The notes under the pieces are model-generated. The model saw nothing but the letters and a program-made list of their open reading frames with translations, searched no databases and was not told where the DNA came from. DNA of 64,000 nucleotides from Symsagittifera roscoffensis. Lineage: Eukaryota; Xenacoelomorpha; Acoela; Convolutidae. How positions within the stretch are numbered: the first letter of the stretch is position 1; every line of letters begins with the position of its first letter. Shown in pieces: positions 12,059-23,345 of this stretch. The stretch spans positions 10,315,579 to 10,379,578 of the forward strand of contig NC_087065.1 in assembly GCF_963678635.1 (NCBI RefSeq), in the 5' to 3' direction. Position numbers and translations under genes: made by a program.

Positions 12059-12484
12059 ATGAGGAAAAATACCAAAGAGTGTACAAGTACAGATTGCTTA
12101 AAACCTTCAGGACTGATAAATTGGATTAGATGTGATTGTTGTTCTAGTTGGTATCATACCAGTTGTGTAAATATTTCTATTAGCGACTCTAAGAAAACTC
12201 AATGGTTTCAGTGTCCTTTATGCGTTGGTGTAAAATCTGTTAATAAAGCAGCAAGACAAGATTTAGTGCTAGACAATTATGTTAATACAGCCATCTCAAA
12301 TGTCCGAGTACTCAAGAGAGTACCAAAAGACTCGCATATTCCCCTGGCCGAAAGTCTGCCGGACAAAATAAATGACATCGTCTACAAAATAGAAGATGTT
12401 ACAAAATGGCTAATTTTGTTTAACGTCGTTCTTGTTTTTCGGAGCAACCGAAAAGAAGTGGAAGCAAACAGACCACAAGCATGA
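12059..12484 (+). pseudogene. PHD zinc finger domain of the RT element
   Basis: The N-terminus (MRKNTKECTS) is followed by WIRCDCCSSWYHTSC and WFQCPLC, giving a C4HC3 PHD pattern with all ligands visible within residues 8-60. PHD fingers read histone tails; in a retroelement this could steer integration or localisation, which is inference. The frame shifts near residue 130, and the linker continues in another frame from 12481. Confidence 0.8.
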
Positions 12485-12723
12485 GCTCTTTGATAAATAA
12501 AAAAATTGGAGCAATTGACGTGTCACTTCCAAATCCCCATCGCCAAGTTTCAAGCCCGCCTCTGAGTGACCTCGAGCAGAGAATAAAGCTAATAAGTAGT
12601 AAGCTCGATGAAGGAAATGAAAAGGGAGGAATAAGGCTTGCTCCTTTTTCAACTAATGACTATCAAAAATTGGTGGCTAAGCACCCTCAGCGAGCCAAAT
12701 TTGCAGTAAATACCGGGCAATAA
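12481..12723 (+). pseudogene. Linker fragment of the PHD-RT element
   Basis: Low-complexity linker with LEQRIKLISSKLDEGN and YQKLVAKHP, a segment that precedes RT in this family. It ends at a stop. The following 170 bases hold no readable part of the protein. Confidence 0.6.
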
Positions 12724-12895
12724 AGTGTTTTGTCATCCAGCCGGATTGCCAAAGTACTAAATATACATATTATATCTATATCGTTAAGCTCACTGTGTTG
12801 AGCTGGTCAATTGACCTTGAATGTGTTTCTAACGAAGAGTTTAGATTCTACCGTTAGTTCATGAATAAAAAATTTACGAACCAGTTGTATTTTTT

Positions 12896-13415
12896 ATGCT
12901 CTCAGACATAATCATTAATAGATCACCGGATTCGAGATTAACATTAGGCATACCTCCTGATAAAATAGTTTCTCAAATTTTTAAAGATCTTGTTAGTAAG
13001 TCGAATGGCAGTGCAGGACTTAACTTTCTGAAATCGCTTACTAAGATGATAAACCTCATTGGAGATGGCAAAATACCCATATCCCTAAGACCTTTCTTTT
13101 TTGGCGCAAAGCTTATTGCCCTCATAAAGATAGACGGAGGGTTGAGACCGATTGTCATAGGCAACACGCTGAGACGTATCTCGCATGTAAATGCGTGCGC
13201 TAGAAGCAAGGCCCTCTCCGAGCGACCAAAATTTTTTAGGAAACGTACATGTAGGATGCGGTACCAAACGAGGAGCAGAAATAGCTGCACACTCGTTTCG
13301 AAACCTAATTGAACGCGACGACAATCCAAAATGCACTGTTCTTTTAAAACTAGATTTTAAGAATGCCTTTAACTCTCTAAATAGAGAAACAATGCTGAAT
13401 CATAAAATAAAATAA
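12896..13415 (+). pseudogene. RT N-terminal half, catalytic core missing
   Basis: Two overlapping frames give GAKLIALIKIDGGLRPIVIG (RT fingers) and, after a frame shift near 13200, GCGTKRGAEIAAHSFRNLIE and LLKLDFKNAFNSLNRETML, which includes the first catalytic Asp (LDFKNAF). The frame then hits a stop and the sequence jumps to post-RT sequence. The SxxGxxQGDPLG and YxDD blocks, which should follow, are absent from the window. Confidence 0.8.
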
Positions 13416-13449
13416 ACATAAAAACAAAAGAAAAACTCCTCATTTTAGG

Positions 13450-13968
13450 ATTCCAATCGGCCAACTTTGCCGAAAAGAAGTGCTCGACGAAAAACTTAAG
13501 GAGCTTGAAAAAATCTCGGATGTCATTGACAAACTAGACGCCCATTATGGTTTTTACCTCCTGAAAAATTGCTTTAGCATGCCAAAACTCCTAAATTTGT
13601 TGCGTACGAGCCCTTGTTTTTTTGCAAATTGTTTTTTTGGAACGCTACGACAAATTACTAAGAAATTCGTTATGCAAGGTCACTAACGTGGAAATGGATG
13701 ATAACCAGTTTTTACAAGCAGTTCTCCCGGCCACAAAGGTGGCTTGGGCGTTTCTTCCGCTCGTCTACTCGCTTTACCCGCTTTCTTAGCCTCATCAGTA
13801 GGAGCAAAAGATGCCTTGAGCGAAATGTTTGGTTTGGAGCGTGTGGATGGCACCTATGATGATGCGCTTAAACGGTGGTTTGAACTTGGAAAAACTGAAA
13901 TGGCTTCAAAAAATGAAATCCAAAAAAATGGACGGACCCAATTTTTGACAGCGAAATTGCAAACTTGA
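13450..13968 (+). pseudogene. Post-RT region of the PHD-RT element
   Basis: Fragments in more than one frame contain LDAHYGFYLLKNCFSMPKLL and LLRTSPCF (13500-13620), and then GVSSARLLALPAFLASSVGA (from 13744). These are hallmark words after the RT domain in this family. Frame shifts occur near 13640 and 13690. Confidence 0.75.
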
Positions 13969-14035
13969 TTTACGACTCGAACCAATGGACGTAATAAGAT
14001 TCAACGCGTTCCAAGATATATTTGGCTCCTAATGG

Positions 14036-14690
14036 TTGAACGTCATCCCGTGCAAAAATTTAAGGATAAAACTGTCGAACCAACAACTCAGAATTGCGAT
14101 AGGACTTCGATTAGGCTCAAAAATATGCAAACGGCATAAATGCGTGTGCGGAAAAGACGTTACCGAGGATGGTTGGCATGGTCTTTCTTGCCTCAAAAGT
14201 GCAGGGAGATTCTCTAGGCATTCAAACCTGAATAACCTTAAAAAGTATAGTTTATATTCTACTCACATTCCGTCTGTTTTAGAACCACTACACCTCTACA
14301 GGACCGACCAGAAGCGACCAGACGGTTCGACGCTCGTTCCATGGGCTGTTGGTAAGCAGCTCTTTTGGGATGTAACGGTAGTAGACTCCTTAGCTCCTTG
14401 TAGGATTAATGCCGGGTCTGTTTGTAACCCTGGTACGGCTGCTGCTGAAGCGGAAGAGCCTTAGAAATGACAAGTATAAAGATCTTGTAGATGATGGATA
14501 TCTTTTTCAACCGCTAGCTTTTGAAATTCGGGGCGCGGCCGGCCCCAGCACAGAAATTTTTTTGAGCAAGCTTTGTAAGAACCTAAGCATATGCACTGAG
14601 GAACCCTGAGCAGGCTGTTTTTCAAAACAGAGAATCTCCCTGGCAATACAGATTGCGAACGCCGCTTGCGTACTCGGAACAATAAATGAC
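14036..14690 (+). pseudogene. C-terminal nuclease-like region of the PHD-RT element
   Basis: A short CxC...H...C pattern (RHKCVCGKDVTEDGWHGLSC) resembles the CCHC finger found just before the endonuclease of R2-like elements. It is followed by RPDGSTLVPW and FWDVTVVDSLAP, matching the RPD...D pattern of restriction-like endonucleases. After a frame shift near 14455 come AFEIRGAAGPSTEIFLSKL and QRISLAIQIANAACVLGT, the family's usual C-terminus, interrupted by a stop at about 14607. The endonuclease assignment is inference from the spacing of Pro-Asp and Asp. Confidence 0.7.
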
Positions 14691-14772
14691 AAAAGAACTT
14701 TCGACGAAATTTTTTTATTTGTAACACTTGTATATTATATTTTCTCGTGTCCAGTTGCGTGTTCTTATTGAA

Positions 14773-15599
14773 TGTAACATTCGCCCAAATACTACACAGC
14801 GACGGAGCGTAGAAAAAGTACCTACTAACGACTGGCAGGCGTCAGTTACATTAATCCTACTCGTTTTTCACCGTCTAGTTCTTGCCAGTTGGTTTTCTGG
14901 TCTGTTTAGGGCTAAGTAAAAAGTTACTATTTTTAGGCCATCAGTCAAACGACTTTTGATCAGCTTTCGTTTACATGCGAACACAACCACATAGCTGAGT
15001 CTCGGAACCTCAGACTACGTAATTGCTATTTAAAACACGGCTCGAACAACCTATTTTAATGTGTTTTTGTGTGACAGTTCTATATTAAATCCATTGGAGA
15101 TGGATTGACCCTTTCCTCTTTCTAGCTACTCATATTCTAAAATATCAAATAATACCGTTGTTAATTCAGACTTCTACGACATCCAAGTAGCTACAAAGTC
15201 AGTTCTATATAGTCCCTTCACATACAACAGTCTCTGGGGGACCAAGCCTCCGTTCCCGTAATCTTCCCGAGATAACGCTGTTATCTCTCCCAATTTGTGG
15301 CACGGGAGGGTTCCGCGGAATATTCCTTCCCCACTGAAGCTTCCTTCTCCACTAATATCCACTGCTAAGGATCTTATCGTGCGTTATTGCCACGATAAGA
15401 GACTCCGTTTTTCTCGTGATCCCGCACGACTGTTTCTCACTTTATTTGTTGTTGTTCTGTTTTTTCGTCCTTTTCAGTCAAAATAGCCGTCTTTTTGTAT
15501 TTCTCAGAAATATTGGCCCGTCAATCGAAATTTTAAAAATTCGAATTTTTGGAATATCTAGACCCTCCTTCGCAGTAATTTTTCTTTTTTAAGGCCTTT
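14773..15599 (-). repeat. Solo LTR C, main part (split by element A)
   Basis: Begins TGTAACATTCGCCC, like element A's LTR, and follows it in order to 15599 with clear divergence (for example GGAGATGGATTGACCCTTTCC against GAAGATGGATCAACCCTTTCC, and matched TTTCTCAGAAAT and TTCGAATTTTT blocks). Element A is inserted at 15599/15600, and the missing end of this LTR lies at 40189-40250. No internal element sequence adjoins it, so it is a solo LTR left by LTR-LTR recombination. It is flanked by GAA on both sides (14770-14772 and 40251-40253). Confidence 0.85.
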
Positions 15600-16522
15600 T
15601 GTAACATTCGCCCGGAAGATACATATCTACGGATAACAAAACTAAGTCTTAAGACGACTGGCTAACGTCTAAACAGAGCTTTGCATGCTTTTCACCGTCT
15701 CTACCAAGCCAGTATTTTTCGGTGGTCTTTTCCAACATCGGGTCGACAAAAACGTTACTGTTCTCCAGCTTCGACCAGAACGCTCAAATTAACTTAATTA
15801 CATGCAAATAGTGAGCTCATGGCTGGGTCTCAGTATCCCCAGACCACGAGGTCACTCCTAAAAACAGGGCTACTACTTATTATATTACTATTGTTTTTGT
15901 TCAGTAGATAAAAATCATCATCTCCATCGAAGATGGATCAACCCTTTCCCCCCCAACTCCTAGCACCTCATCCTTATTAAAACTAATCCAATTATCAATT
16001 AAATTCAAGTCAGGACATGACAGGATGCTAAAAATTTGCGTGACAGGATAAAAGTTTCAGTTCCTCTACCCTTCCGGATTGACGAATCCGCTGAATCAAG
16101 CTCGTTAATCTTGATTTCCTCCTAATCCGGAAGGCTGTCTTCTTACCCTTCACCGTTGTTAGCAAAGGCCTTGCAACTATTGTAGCAGCACAATAGTTGC
16201 AACTCGGAACGTTCTCTGCTATTCCTGCAATCTGCTGCTGTTTTTTAATCACGATTATCGTTGTTATCGTCAGCGCAACTAATGTTGTTGTGTTTTCTCT
16301 CTCGTTTTTGTTAAAATGGCCGTTTCAGCATTTCTCAGAAATGTGACGTCATCATTCGAATTTTTGAAATTTTAAAATACTAGAATATTCCAGCCCTCAC
16401 CGTCTGGCCAAACGTTCCAATAACGCTCTTAGTTCTTAAAAACCACCAATCCGGAAGGCTTACTGCTAAAAATCCCAAATTCTGCAGAGATTGCATTTTT
16501 GACATTCTGGTCGAATATCACA
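15600..16522 (-). repeat. Element A 3' LTR
   Basis: 923 bp, bounded by TG...CA with short inverted ends (TGTAACATTCG at the plus-strand left edge, CGAATATCACA at the right). Differences from the 5' LTR include changes near 15623, 15694, 15760, 16496 and 16518 and a one-base length change in a T run near 16310. The inner boundary is fixed by the PPT next to it, and by divergence from the 5' LTR right after the CACA end. Confidence 0.95.
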
Positions 16523-16534
16523 TACTCCCCGGAC
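16523..16534 (-). promoter_or_regulatory. Element A polypurine-type primer site
   Basis: Read on the minus strand the bases before the 3' LTR are GTCCGGGGAGTA. Element B has the same word at the same place (61829-61840). By position this is the plus-strand priming site, although it is shorter and less purine-rich than most. Confidence 0.8.
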
Positions 16535-17340
16535 AGTCCGGTCAATGTCCTCATTGAATCGCGCAATGTTCATAAAATGGTTACAGTGTCATCGAACAGA
16601 ATTTACAAAATGCAAGAAATTACTTTTATCCACGTCACATCGACTCACTGCAGAATATAAATGGCATCATATTACATCTTTATAGCCTTCAAATTCTCTC
16701 ATTAATCTGCACATTGAGGATACAACCTAAGATAAAACATATTTTCTGACTTCCAGTGTCAATGTCCCGATTAAAACTTTTTCTCTTAGATTTAAAAGGT
16801 GTTGGCTTGCAGGACAGTCCTGCCAACCAACAAGCTAAAATTATCCTACTATGTTCTTCCCTTCGGAAATCTTGCTTGTTATTGTCCTGAATATTAAAAC
16901 TAAGAAACTCTGTGGTTAGAAAGAACAATGAAACAATCTCCCTCTTCGGAGATCACTCAAGCCTTCCACGTCACCACAAAGTGATCAGTCTTCCTAAGTG
17001 ATTAAAAACAATCATGCAGGCTGGAATATTTAAATATACTCTTCTCTTAAGCCTTTCTAAATAAATAATAAGTGAGTGTCTCTAAAGCCACTTCAACTAA
17101 AATCAAAATGCAAATTTATAAATGCAACAATTTCAAAACTCAACTAAATGTTTCAGTTTTCAATTACAACTTGGTTGCTTGGTTTCTCACTTGAGTTTTT
17201 CACACACATAAAACAATTCTGAGTTTTAACTTTTCTTTATCACTCCTTTGTTCTCTTCTTTTTTCGTCGTTAAGAAGTTCTAAAACTTCTAAATTCTTCT
17301 AATTTTCTTTCTTGTTGCCTCTTGTTTTCTCGACCATTCA
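16535..17340 (-). other. Element A 3' untranslated region
   Basis: About 800 bases between the ORF3 stop and the PPT. There is no open frame with family resemblance. It contains no copy of the leader repeats. Confidence 0.7.
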
Positions 17341-18372
17341 TCAATGTTCCATTTCTTCCTCCTGTGATACTGACTCCGCACTTTCGGTTTCCGTGTCTTG
17401 TAGCACATCGTTGGCTATCCTGACGCTGTTGGAAGCCGTCCTCCAACACTTCTGCTCTTCTACCCTCTGTTTACAGCAAGGTAGGGGATCCACGTTGGAT
17501 TCTCTGTTTCTGCAGAAACTGTTGTGGAGACACAACGTCACGTTTCTCTCCAAATCTTTTTTCAGCATCTCTGCCTTCTCATTTCCACCACGCTCACTCG
17601 TCCTGGAAATTCTTTTCACGGCGGTGGTCACTGCATTCCGATGAGTCACGAGAGCTCGCTTGAAAGCTCCTGCCCCAATGTCCAGCTGATATTCACTGTA
17701 CACCCTGCCGTGCTTCGACATATGCTTTTTCGCATACTCGTACAACCATGCAGTCATGTTGGCTCTGAACCATGGCATCAATCGTTTTCTCGCCCATATC
17801 TTCTTCACTTCCATCGGAATGTTTAGAACTTTGCACATTGTCTCAAAAAGATCTAAATCTTTTAGACAATCTAATTTCCGCAATTGTTCTCTCGTCGGCG
17901 CCTCCTGTCTATTATTTTCTCTCCGATGAGCTTCCAGCCATCGTATCGCCATCATAACTCCCACTATCACTATTGTTACGGGCTGTGATGAATCTGGTAA
18001 ACCCATGGAGAGCAGCTCTCCAGAGTCCCAGATCAACATCAGATTACTACGCTTGGGATACCACCAGGTCTGCAGCAAGCAGTGGCAAGGAAACTCGTCA
18101 TGCGTCAACATGATGCTCCTCCAATTACGTTTTCCCGAAGCTTCCAGCAATGGTTCCACTTCCATCATCACTCGGTGGATTTCATCATTCTCATCTACTG
18201 CATTGTAATCTGTGACAGTTGATCCTCTCTGTTTCTGTTTTTCGAAGTCACTGAAGTTCCCGCTCACATATCCCATGAACTTCTTTCCTAGTATTGACTC
18301 CACTTCTTCTTTGGTTCTCTCTGGAATTGCTGAGAACATCTTACATAGTAACTCGTAAGACTTTTCAGACAT
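17341..18372 (-). pseudogene. Element A ORF3, fragment 5 (C-terminus)
   Basis: The last 343 codons of the giant ORF, in the same frame as fragment 4 and separated from it by one TAG codon where element B has TTG (Leu). It aligns with B residues from about 2610 to the end. Shared words are ARMS, MMEVEPLLEASG (B: MMELEPLLEASG), PCHCLLQTWWYP (B: PCHCLAQTVWYP), LFETMCKV and KNVTLCLHNSFCRNRE. The PCHC pair and HNSFC cysteines are conserved. The function is unknown. Confidence 0.8.
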
Positions 18373-18378
18373 TCTCGC

Positions 18379-19896
18379 CTATCTCACACACTTCGGCACT
18401 GAGAAGGCTTGATCCACAATCGTTCTTGTACTCCTCACGTCCACAGCTACGAAATGTACAGGATACCTGCTCTTGCACATTGGAGCCAACGTTGAACCCA
18501 CCAAATATCGTGCTCCTGATGGTCTACAATAAGTTTCGCTGTGTCTGATGTTCATCTCTGTTTCGATTGCTTCCCTCCATTTTCCTATATACTTCTGCTC
18601 AGTCTGCAGAACTCCTGGGAATACTTCTACGCTGATGGCTGTGACCATCTCATGTTTCTGTTCTAGATTCAATAGTGACTCTAAAGAACCAAACATGCTG
18701 TAGAATCCTAGTGCAGTCACTAGATTCACATCGTTTCCTCCATGGCAATCTGCTATCAGTTCCGTTTCTGTTCTTGCTTTCATCACTACCTTTCCAAACA
18801 ATACTGTCAATTGCTTGTGTTGTTTCTCCAGGGTTTTCACACAGTCTAGACCTCCACAAACATGACCCTCCAGTCCACAGACTTCCGCCAGACAGCTACC
18901 AGGTTTGACCCAGTCTTCTGGTCCCCAGCCAGGCAACTCCACTTTATCTTCTCCGTTGCTCTTAGAGGCTGTTATCATCACATTATATATGATGTTGAGG
19001 TCACGCAGGTTACAGTCTGCATTCAGTTCCCTCTGTACGTCTTGTGTCGCCCGTAATATTGAGTCAGCGTTGGGACTAGGACACCATGATGGCCTCATCA
19101 ATTCCCACACTGCCATCAAGCTCGTTCTCAATAATTCATCTGAGAATCCCAACTCAAACTCCACTCTCTTGTCGGATTTTGGTACTGAAGGTGCAGTCAC
19201 CTCTTCTTCTAAGACCAATCCCAATTTGGCCTGTGGATTGTTAACGCTCTTAATCGTCACAATTCTGGACGTCCAGAATCTTAGTAACACCGCCTGCTCA
19301 TAATCAAAGAAGCAATCGCGTATGTCTTCACTCAGGAAAGGATTGTACGCTATCCCTATAATCCCGGATACGTAGCTATATGACTTCTTCTTGATCGGTC
19401 CACAGTATTCACTGGATTTCGGTAATGCTCCCATAGATTCTTTAGTGAGTCTCAACTCCTTGTTTGAGAATCTCCTGATCTCGTCTATCTTTTTCATGGG
19501 TTCCAATTCCTCAGGTTCTTTCATGTTTACCCTCATCGGTTTACTTTGCTGCATATCCAGCATTGCTAGTAAGAACAAGGCTTTCGTTCGCTCATCGCCT
19601 TCCCTCAACATTTTAACACAAGTGTTTAATGCAGGTACTGAAATCTGCTCTATCAGGAATCGAATGAAACAGAGAGCGTCTCTCCTCTTCGCACACGCTA
19701 CTGCTGCTCCCTCCTGGACTATCAGATCCCTCAGATTCGTCATAAGGAAAACCTTTTCTTCTTTTGATCTCTTTCTCTCTTCTGAATCATATTCTTCGCG
19801 AGTCAGTCCCATCATGCACCAGGCGAACCTGAGTTGTAACTCTGTCCTTACGTAAGGTACTGCCACGAGAGCATGTATTCTTGGCGTAGTCCTCAT
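18379..19896 (-). pseudogene. Element A ORF3, fragment 4
   Basis: 505 codons between an upstream TAA (at about 19909-19911) and the TAG at 18379. They align with B ORF3 from about residue 2100 to 2609. The region holds the conserved cluster C-x4-C-x4-H-x-C-x4-C (SCLAEVCGLEGHVCGGLDC), which could bind zinc, and YVSGIIGIAYNPFL, nearly identical to B. The end KAFSVPKCVR-like word (AFSVPKCVR) is identical in both elements. I recognise no named domain. Confidence 0.8.
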
Positions 19897-19908
19897 TTCT
19901 TCTTCGAA

Positions 19909-21729
19909 TTACCTCAATACTACTGCTTTCCATGGAAGGCTCACTAACTGCTCGATTGTTTCCGCCTGTATGTCAGACGACGCCAAAGTTCCATACGCTT
20001 TCTGCTTGAGGGTGGTGCCTTGCAACATCATTTCCAGATAACCCTCCATGGCTTTTTCGTCTTCCAGGGCCATTACATACCCTCTAGCCGAGTTTCGGTA
20101 TTCCAACATCTCCATGTATCCACCAGTGGGTTCATCTATCGACACTGTCTCCGACACGGTTAGTCGGTTGTATTCCACTGGTGTTAGTTGTCCTGCAACA
20201 CTTCCCTTTCCATGGTTCATGGGAGATGGCTTGAAGTCCCTCATTTTGCTCTCTCCACATTGGCTGAGTATCTCCATTTCTAACGTTGCTCCAGTCAGAG
20301 TGCGGTCACTCCTTTTGGATTTATAACCGGTTGACTTTATCCCCGCCATGAGAATGGGTGGCACCATCGCTATATTGGTTAATATTCTATCTGTGCCAGA
20401 CAATTGATAATCTCCTTGTCCCAAATCCATGACCTCCTCGACTCGTTTTCTTTTCGCTGAGTTACCAGCTTTCATTGATATTTCTGAATCCACTTTCGTC
20501 TTTCCAATTCTCCTCGGCATCACTCTGCTGCCTAACTTCATTTTCATCGCATTGATTTTATCAATCACCATTTTCGATCGCATCGTCCCTCTCCTGGTTC
20601 TTGACAGGTACACCACCTCTCCTTCATCGTCCTGCGGTGTCATCTTGATGGGAGAATTCGCTTCACTCTCATCAGTGGCTGAGTCAATCAATAACTCACT
20701 CCGTCTCCCTTCACACTCATCAAGCTTGTCAAGTACTTCTCTCATCAAGGGTTGATTGAGACCTGTTTTGAGGATGGACTGGGTCCCATAGCTCTGAATC
20801 ACGGTCCAGACTTCTTCCATAAACGCCACTCTGTCCAGCTTACATCCCGTCCTACTCTCATGGTCTCGGTGATGTACTTCCCATTCTTCTTCGGGCAGCG
20901 TTCCTAAGAAAGGTACTCTGGCTGAGGCCTCTATTCTTCTCCTCCGAGGTGATTCCATGAGGATTCTCTGGTCGTTATTTCTTGAATTGCCAGGAGAGCT
21001 GCTCTCCGGCAAATTCCGTTTCATTTCCTCAAAGGCTGACGGAGGTTCCAGTGTCGAGATGCCTTCATCCGCTGGCTCAGTCGTTTCCAACGTGTCTGCA
21101 TTATTCTCAAGATCACTGAAGATATTGAAATCCAGGCTGGATGTTCCTCCTGTCGATGCCCTGTCGTCTTCCCCACCAGCTTGATCTTGTTGCATGGGTT
21201 CTTCAGTCTGACGGCTTCCACCCTGTCCGTCATCTCCTTCTGACTTATCCTTGTTCGAGCTCGATGGTCCTTGTTCGTCATTGTCGGCTTCTTCCTGGAA
21301 TCTCGGTATGAGCAATGTACCGGCCGATTTATCTTCCTCTTCTCCATGGACCACTTTGGTTTCTTCACAGCCGAAGGGTGCTAGGAAGGTTCTCGTCTGC
21401 AATATTCCTCCCACTTTCATTTCCTTCTTCACACTGGTCAGGATTAATGAGGCTTCAGGCAATTCTGTCCTGCCTCTCATTCTCATCGGAGCTAAGCCTA
21501 GTCCTTTCCATTCCTCATCAAATCTTCCAGGCTTGGGAGTAGCGGCGTTGCTTATTCGCCTTCTCGTCGCTTGATCCGTGTATGCAAATCGTGTGTACTG
21601 TAACACGGCGGCATTTCTCCCTACGAAGTATGGATCCATCGTTCCCACGAAATTCCCTACTCTCCTTTCATTGGTTTCGAATGCTCTCAACCTAGGAGTT
21701 TGTACCACGGAGACTGCTCCGAGCAACAT
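19909..21729 (-). pseudogene. Element A ORF3, fragment 3
   Basis: 606 codons in a different frame from fragment 2; a small indel near 21770 shifts the frame. The product is acidic and low in complexity in its middle (Asp/Glu/Ser/Gln-rich, residues about 140-260), as in B, where Ser/Glu-rich tracts occupy the same place. Flanking words match B (EFP, RRM, DPYFVG against DPLFIG). This looks like a disordered linker between the SGNH-bearing N-terminal half and the C-terminal half. Confidence 0.75.
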
Positions 21730-21737
21730 CCTTCTTA

Positions 21738-23315
21738 TTAGAGGGAATTCAGGGATTGCCTCCGGTAGCTTTTCTTGTAATCGCCCCAGTCCTTCGTTTC
21801 TTCTCTCAACTTGTGGTATGCTGCAGTGAGACGAGGCACTCTGGTTATTTCACCATTCGTTTTGTCATAGGGTCTCAGATTCCAAAGCTTTGGAAACACC
21901 TCGATGTGTCCTCTTTCTACTTCTCCCATGCGGTCACGGAAGTGATCGTCAGAATTGATGATCGTCATTTCTGGCTCTGATATCTTCGCAAATAACAGAT
22001 CTTCACTCATGAGTTCCCGCAATGTGTTCTGCTCACACCAGTTCAGTGTACTACCGTCCACTACCGATATGAGGTTCAGGTGCAGCACCGACCTCCTATA
22101 TGCTTCCACTTTAACGTCAGGGAACGCAAACGTGACTGCTGGTCCATAGATCACTGTCATGAACTCCGTGACTCCTCTGATCAGCGCCAAGGGATCGGTT
22201 CTCATAGCCAAGCTCAAATCTGTTAATAGCGGCATGCCTCCAACATGTCGTCTAACATCTTCCTCTCTTTCAATTGTCTCGTCTTCTCCGGTTCCAAAGC
22301 GATTTTGCTGCAAGAGATACTGGATAAGAGTGTGTCTCAGGTCTCTTATTTTGTTCCACGAGTCTGTGGATTTCTTCATATCCAGGTTCCTCACTCTCTC
22401 TTTCATCTGCTCTGGACAACGTGCCAGTTTCATTAGTCCTCCCAAGTTTCCGTGGGTTATTGCGATCAATGTCAGAAGTCCGTCTAGTCGCAGGTTCTGT
22501 ATTCCATCCGTAAGCAGTATCGCCGGTCCTTTCACGAAACTCTCCGCTCCGAATGTCACGAACAAGGCTATTAATTCCACTATCGATACTCTCACTACTG
22601 CTTGGAGGAATTCTTTTATCAAATAGTGCGAGACTTTCGGGTAAACTTTCGCCAAGAAGGACGCGGTCCATCCGGCTCCCAACCCTTCTAGCATGCTGTC
22701 TGTCCTTTCAAATCCCTCCTGTTCCTTCACTTCCTGAGTCCAGAAGGTTTCCAGAGTAATCTGACACATTCTGTTCACAAACGCAGCGGTCTTTTCTCCG
22801 GCATTTTCCGCCAGGTTCACCTCCTTCAACAAGTAGGCATGTATCTTCGTGATCATTACGGGGCCTTGCTGAAAAGCATCTGCACCCAATGCCGCTACTC
22901 TAGGACTCAGGTGTAGCCACTGGTTGGCTTCCGGCTTGGTTCTCAGAACCATCGCCTCCAGATGAGCTCTCGTCTCTAGTGAGTTTTTTCTTCTTGTGTC
23001 TTCACTCGCCACTTCCATTGCTCGGAACCATAAGTCGTTGGACATTGCCGTGATCACTCGATGGTCGTCGTCTATTCCCGGTTTCAGTTTGAGTTGCCGA
23101 CTGAAGTTGGACAGTTCCAACCCCAGCACTTCGTTCAACACTAACATGTGTAGCGCGTGGTCCTTGAATCCTCTCATCGCGTTTGAGATATCTGACCATA
23201 CTGCAGGCAGTTCAGCCTTAAGTGGCCTCAGGTTCTCCATTTCTATCATGCGATTCGGGGCCGATATGATCACATCATATTTTCCTTCCGAAAGTAAGGC
23301 TACCATTGCATACAC
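21738..23315 (-). pseudogene. Element A ORF3, fragment 2
   Basis: 525 codons, in frame with fragment 1 but separated by one TGA where B has GGA (Gly). It contains the last part of the second SGNH-like block (the ISAPNR word and conserved DDDH, B: GDDH) and a hydrophobic helical stretch around residues 220-260. The words LTDLSLAMRTDP (B: LTDLCLAMRSDP) and YGPAVTFAFPD show close kinship with B. It is frame-shifted at its end. Confidence 0.8.
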
Positions 23316-23345
23316 AAACTTCAGTCCATCCGAGAGATGTGCATA

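Larger units (their letters stand above)
12059..14727 (+). mobile_element. Decayed PHD-finger reverse transcriptase retroelement
   Basis: The plus-strand fragments, in order, are a PHD finger (12059-12484), a linker (12481-12723), the RT N-terminal half (12896-13415), the region after RT (about 13450-13968) and a C-terminal CCHC-like plus nuclease-like region (14036-14690). The architecture matches a poorly classified RT family common in aquatic invertebrates and mites, usually annotated only as a reverse-transcriptase protein. Many frame shifts and an internal deletion make it a pseudogene. It ends a few tens of bases before the solo LTR at 14773. Confidence 0.8.

Noticed and set aside
15174-16252. 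Short open frames inside LTRs (for example 16028-16252, recurring at 39693-39917)
   Set aside because: They recur only because the LTR is repeated; they have no start context or family match.
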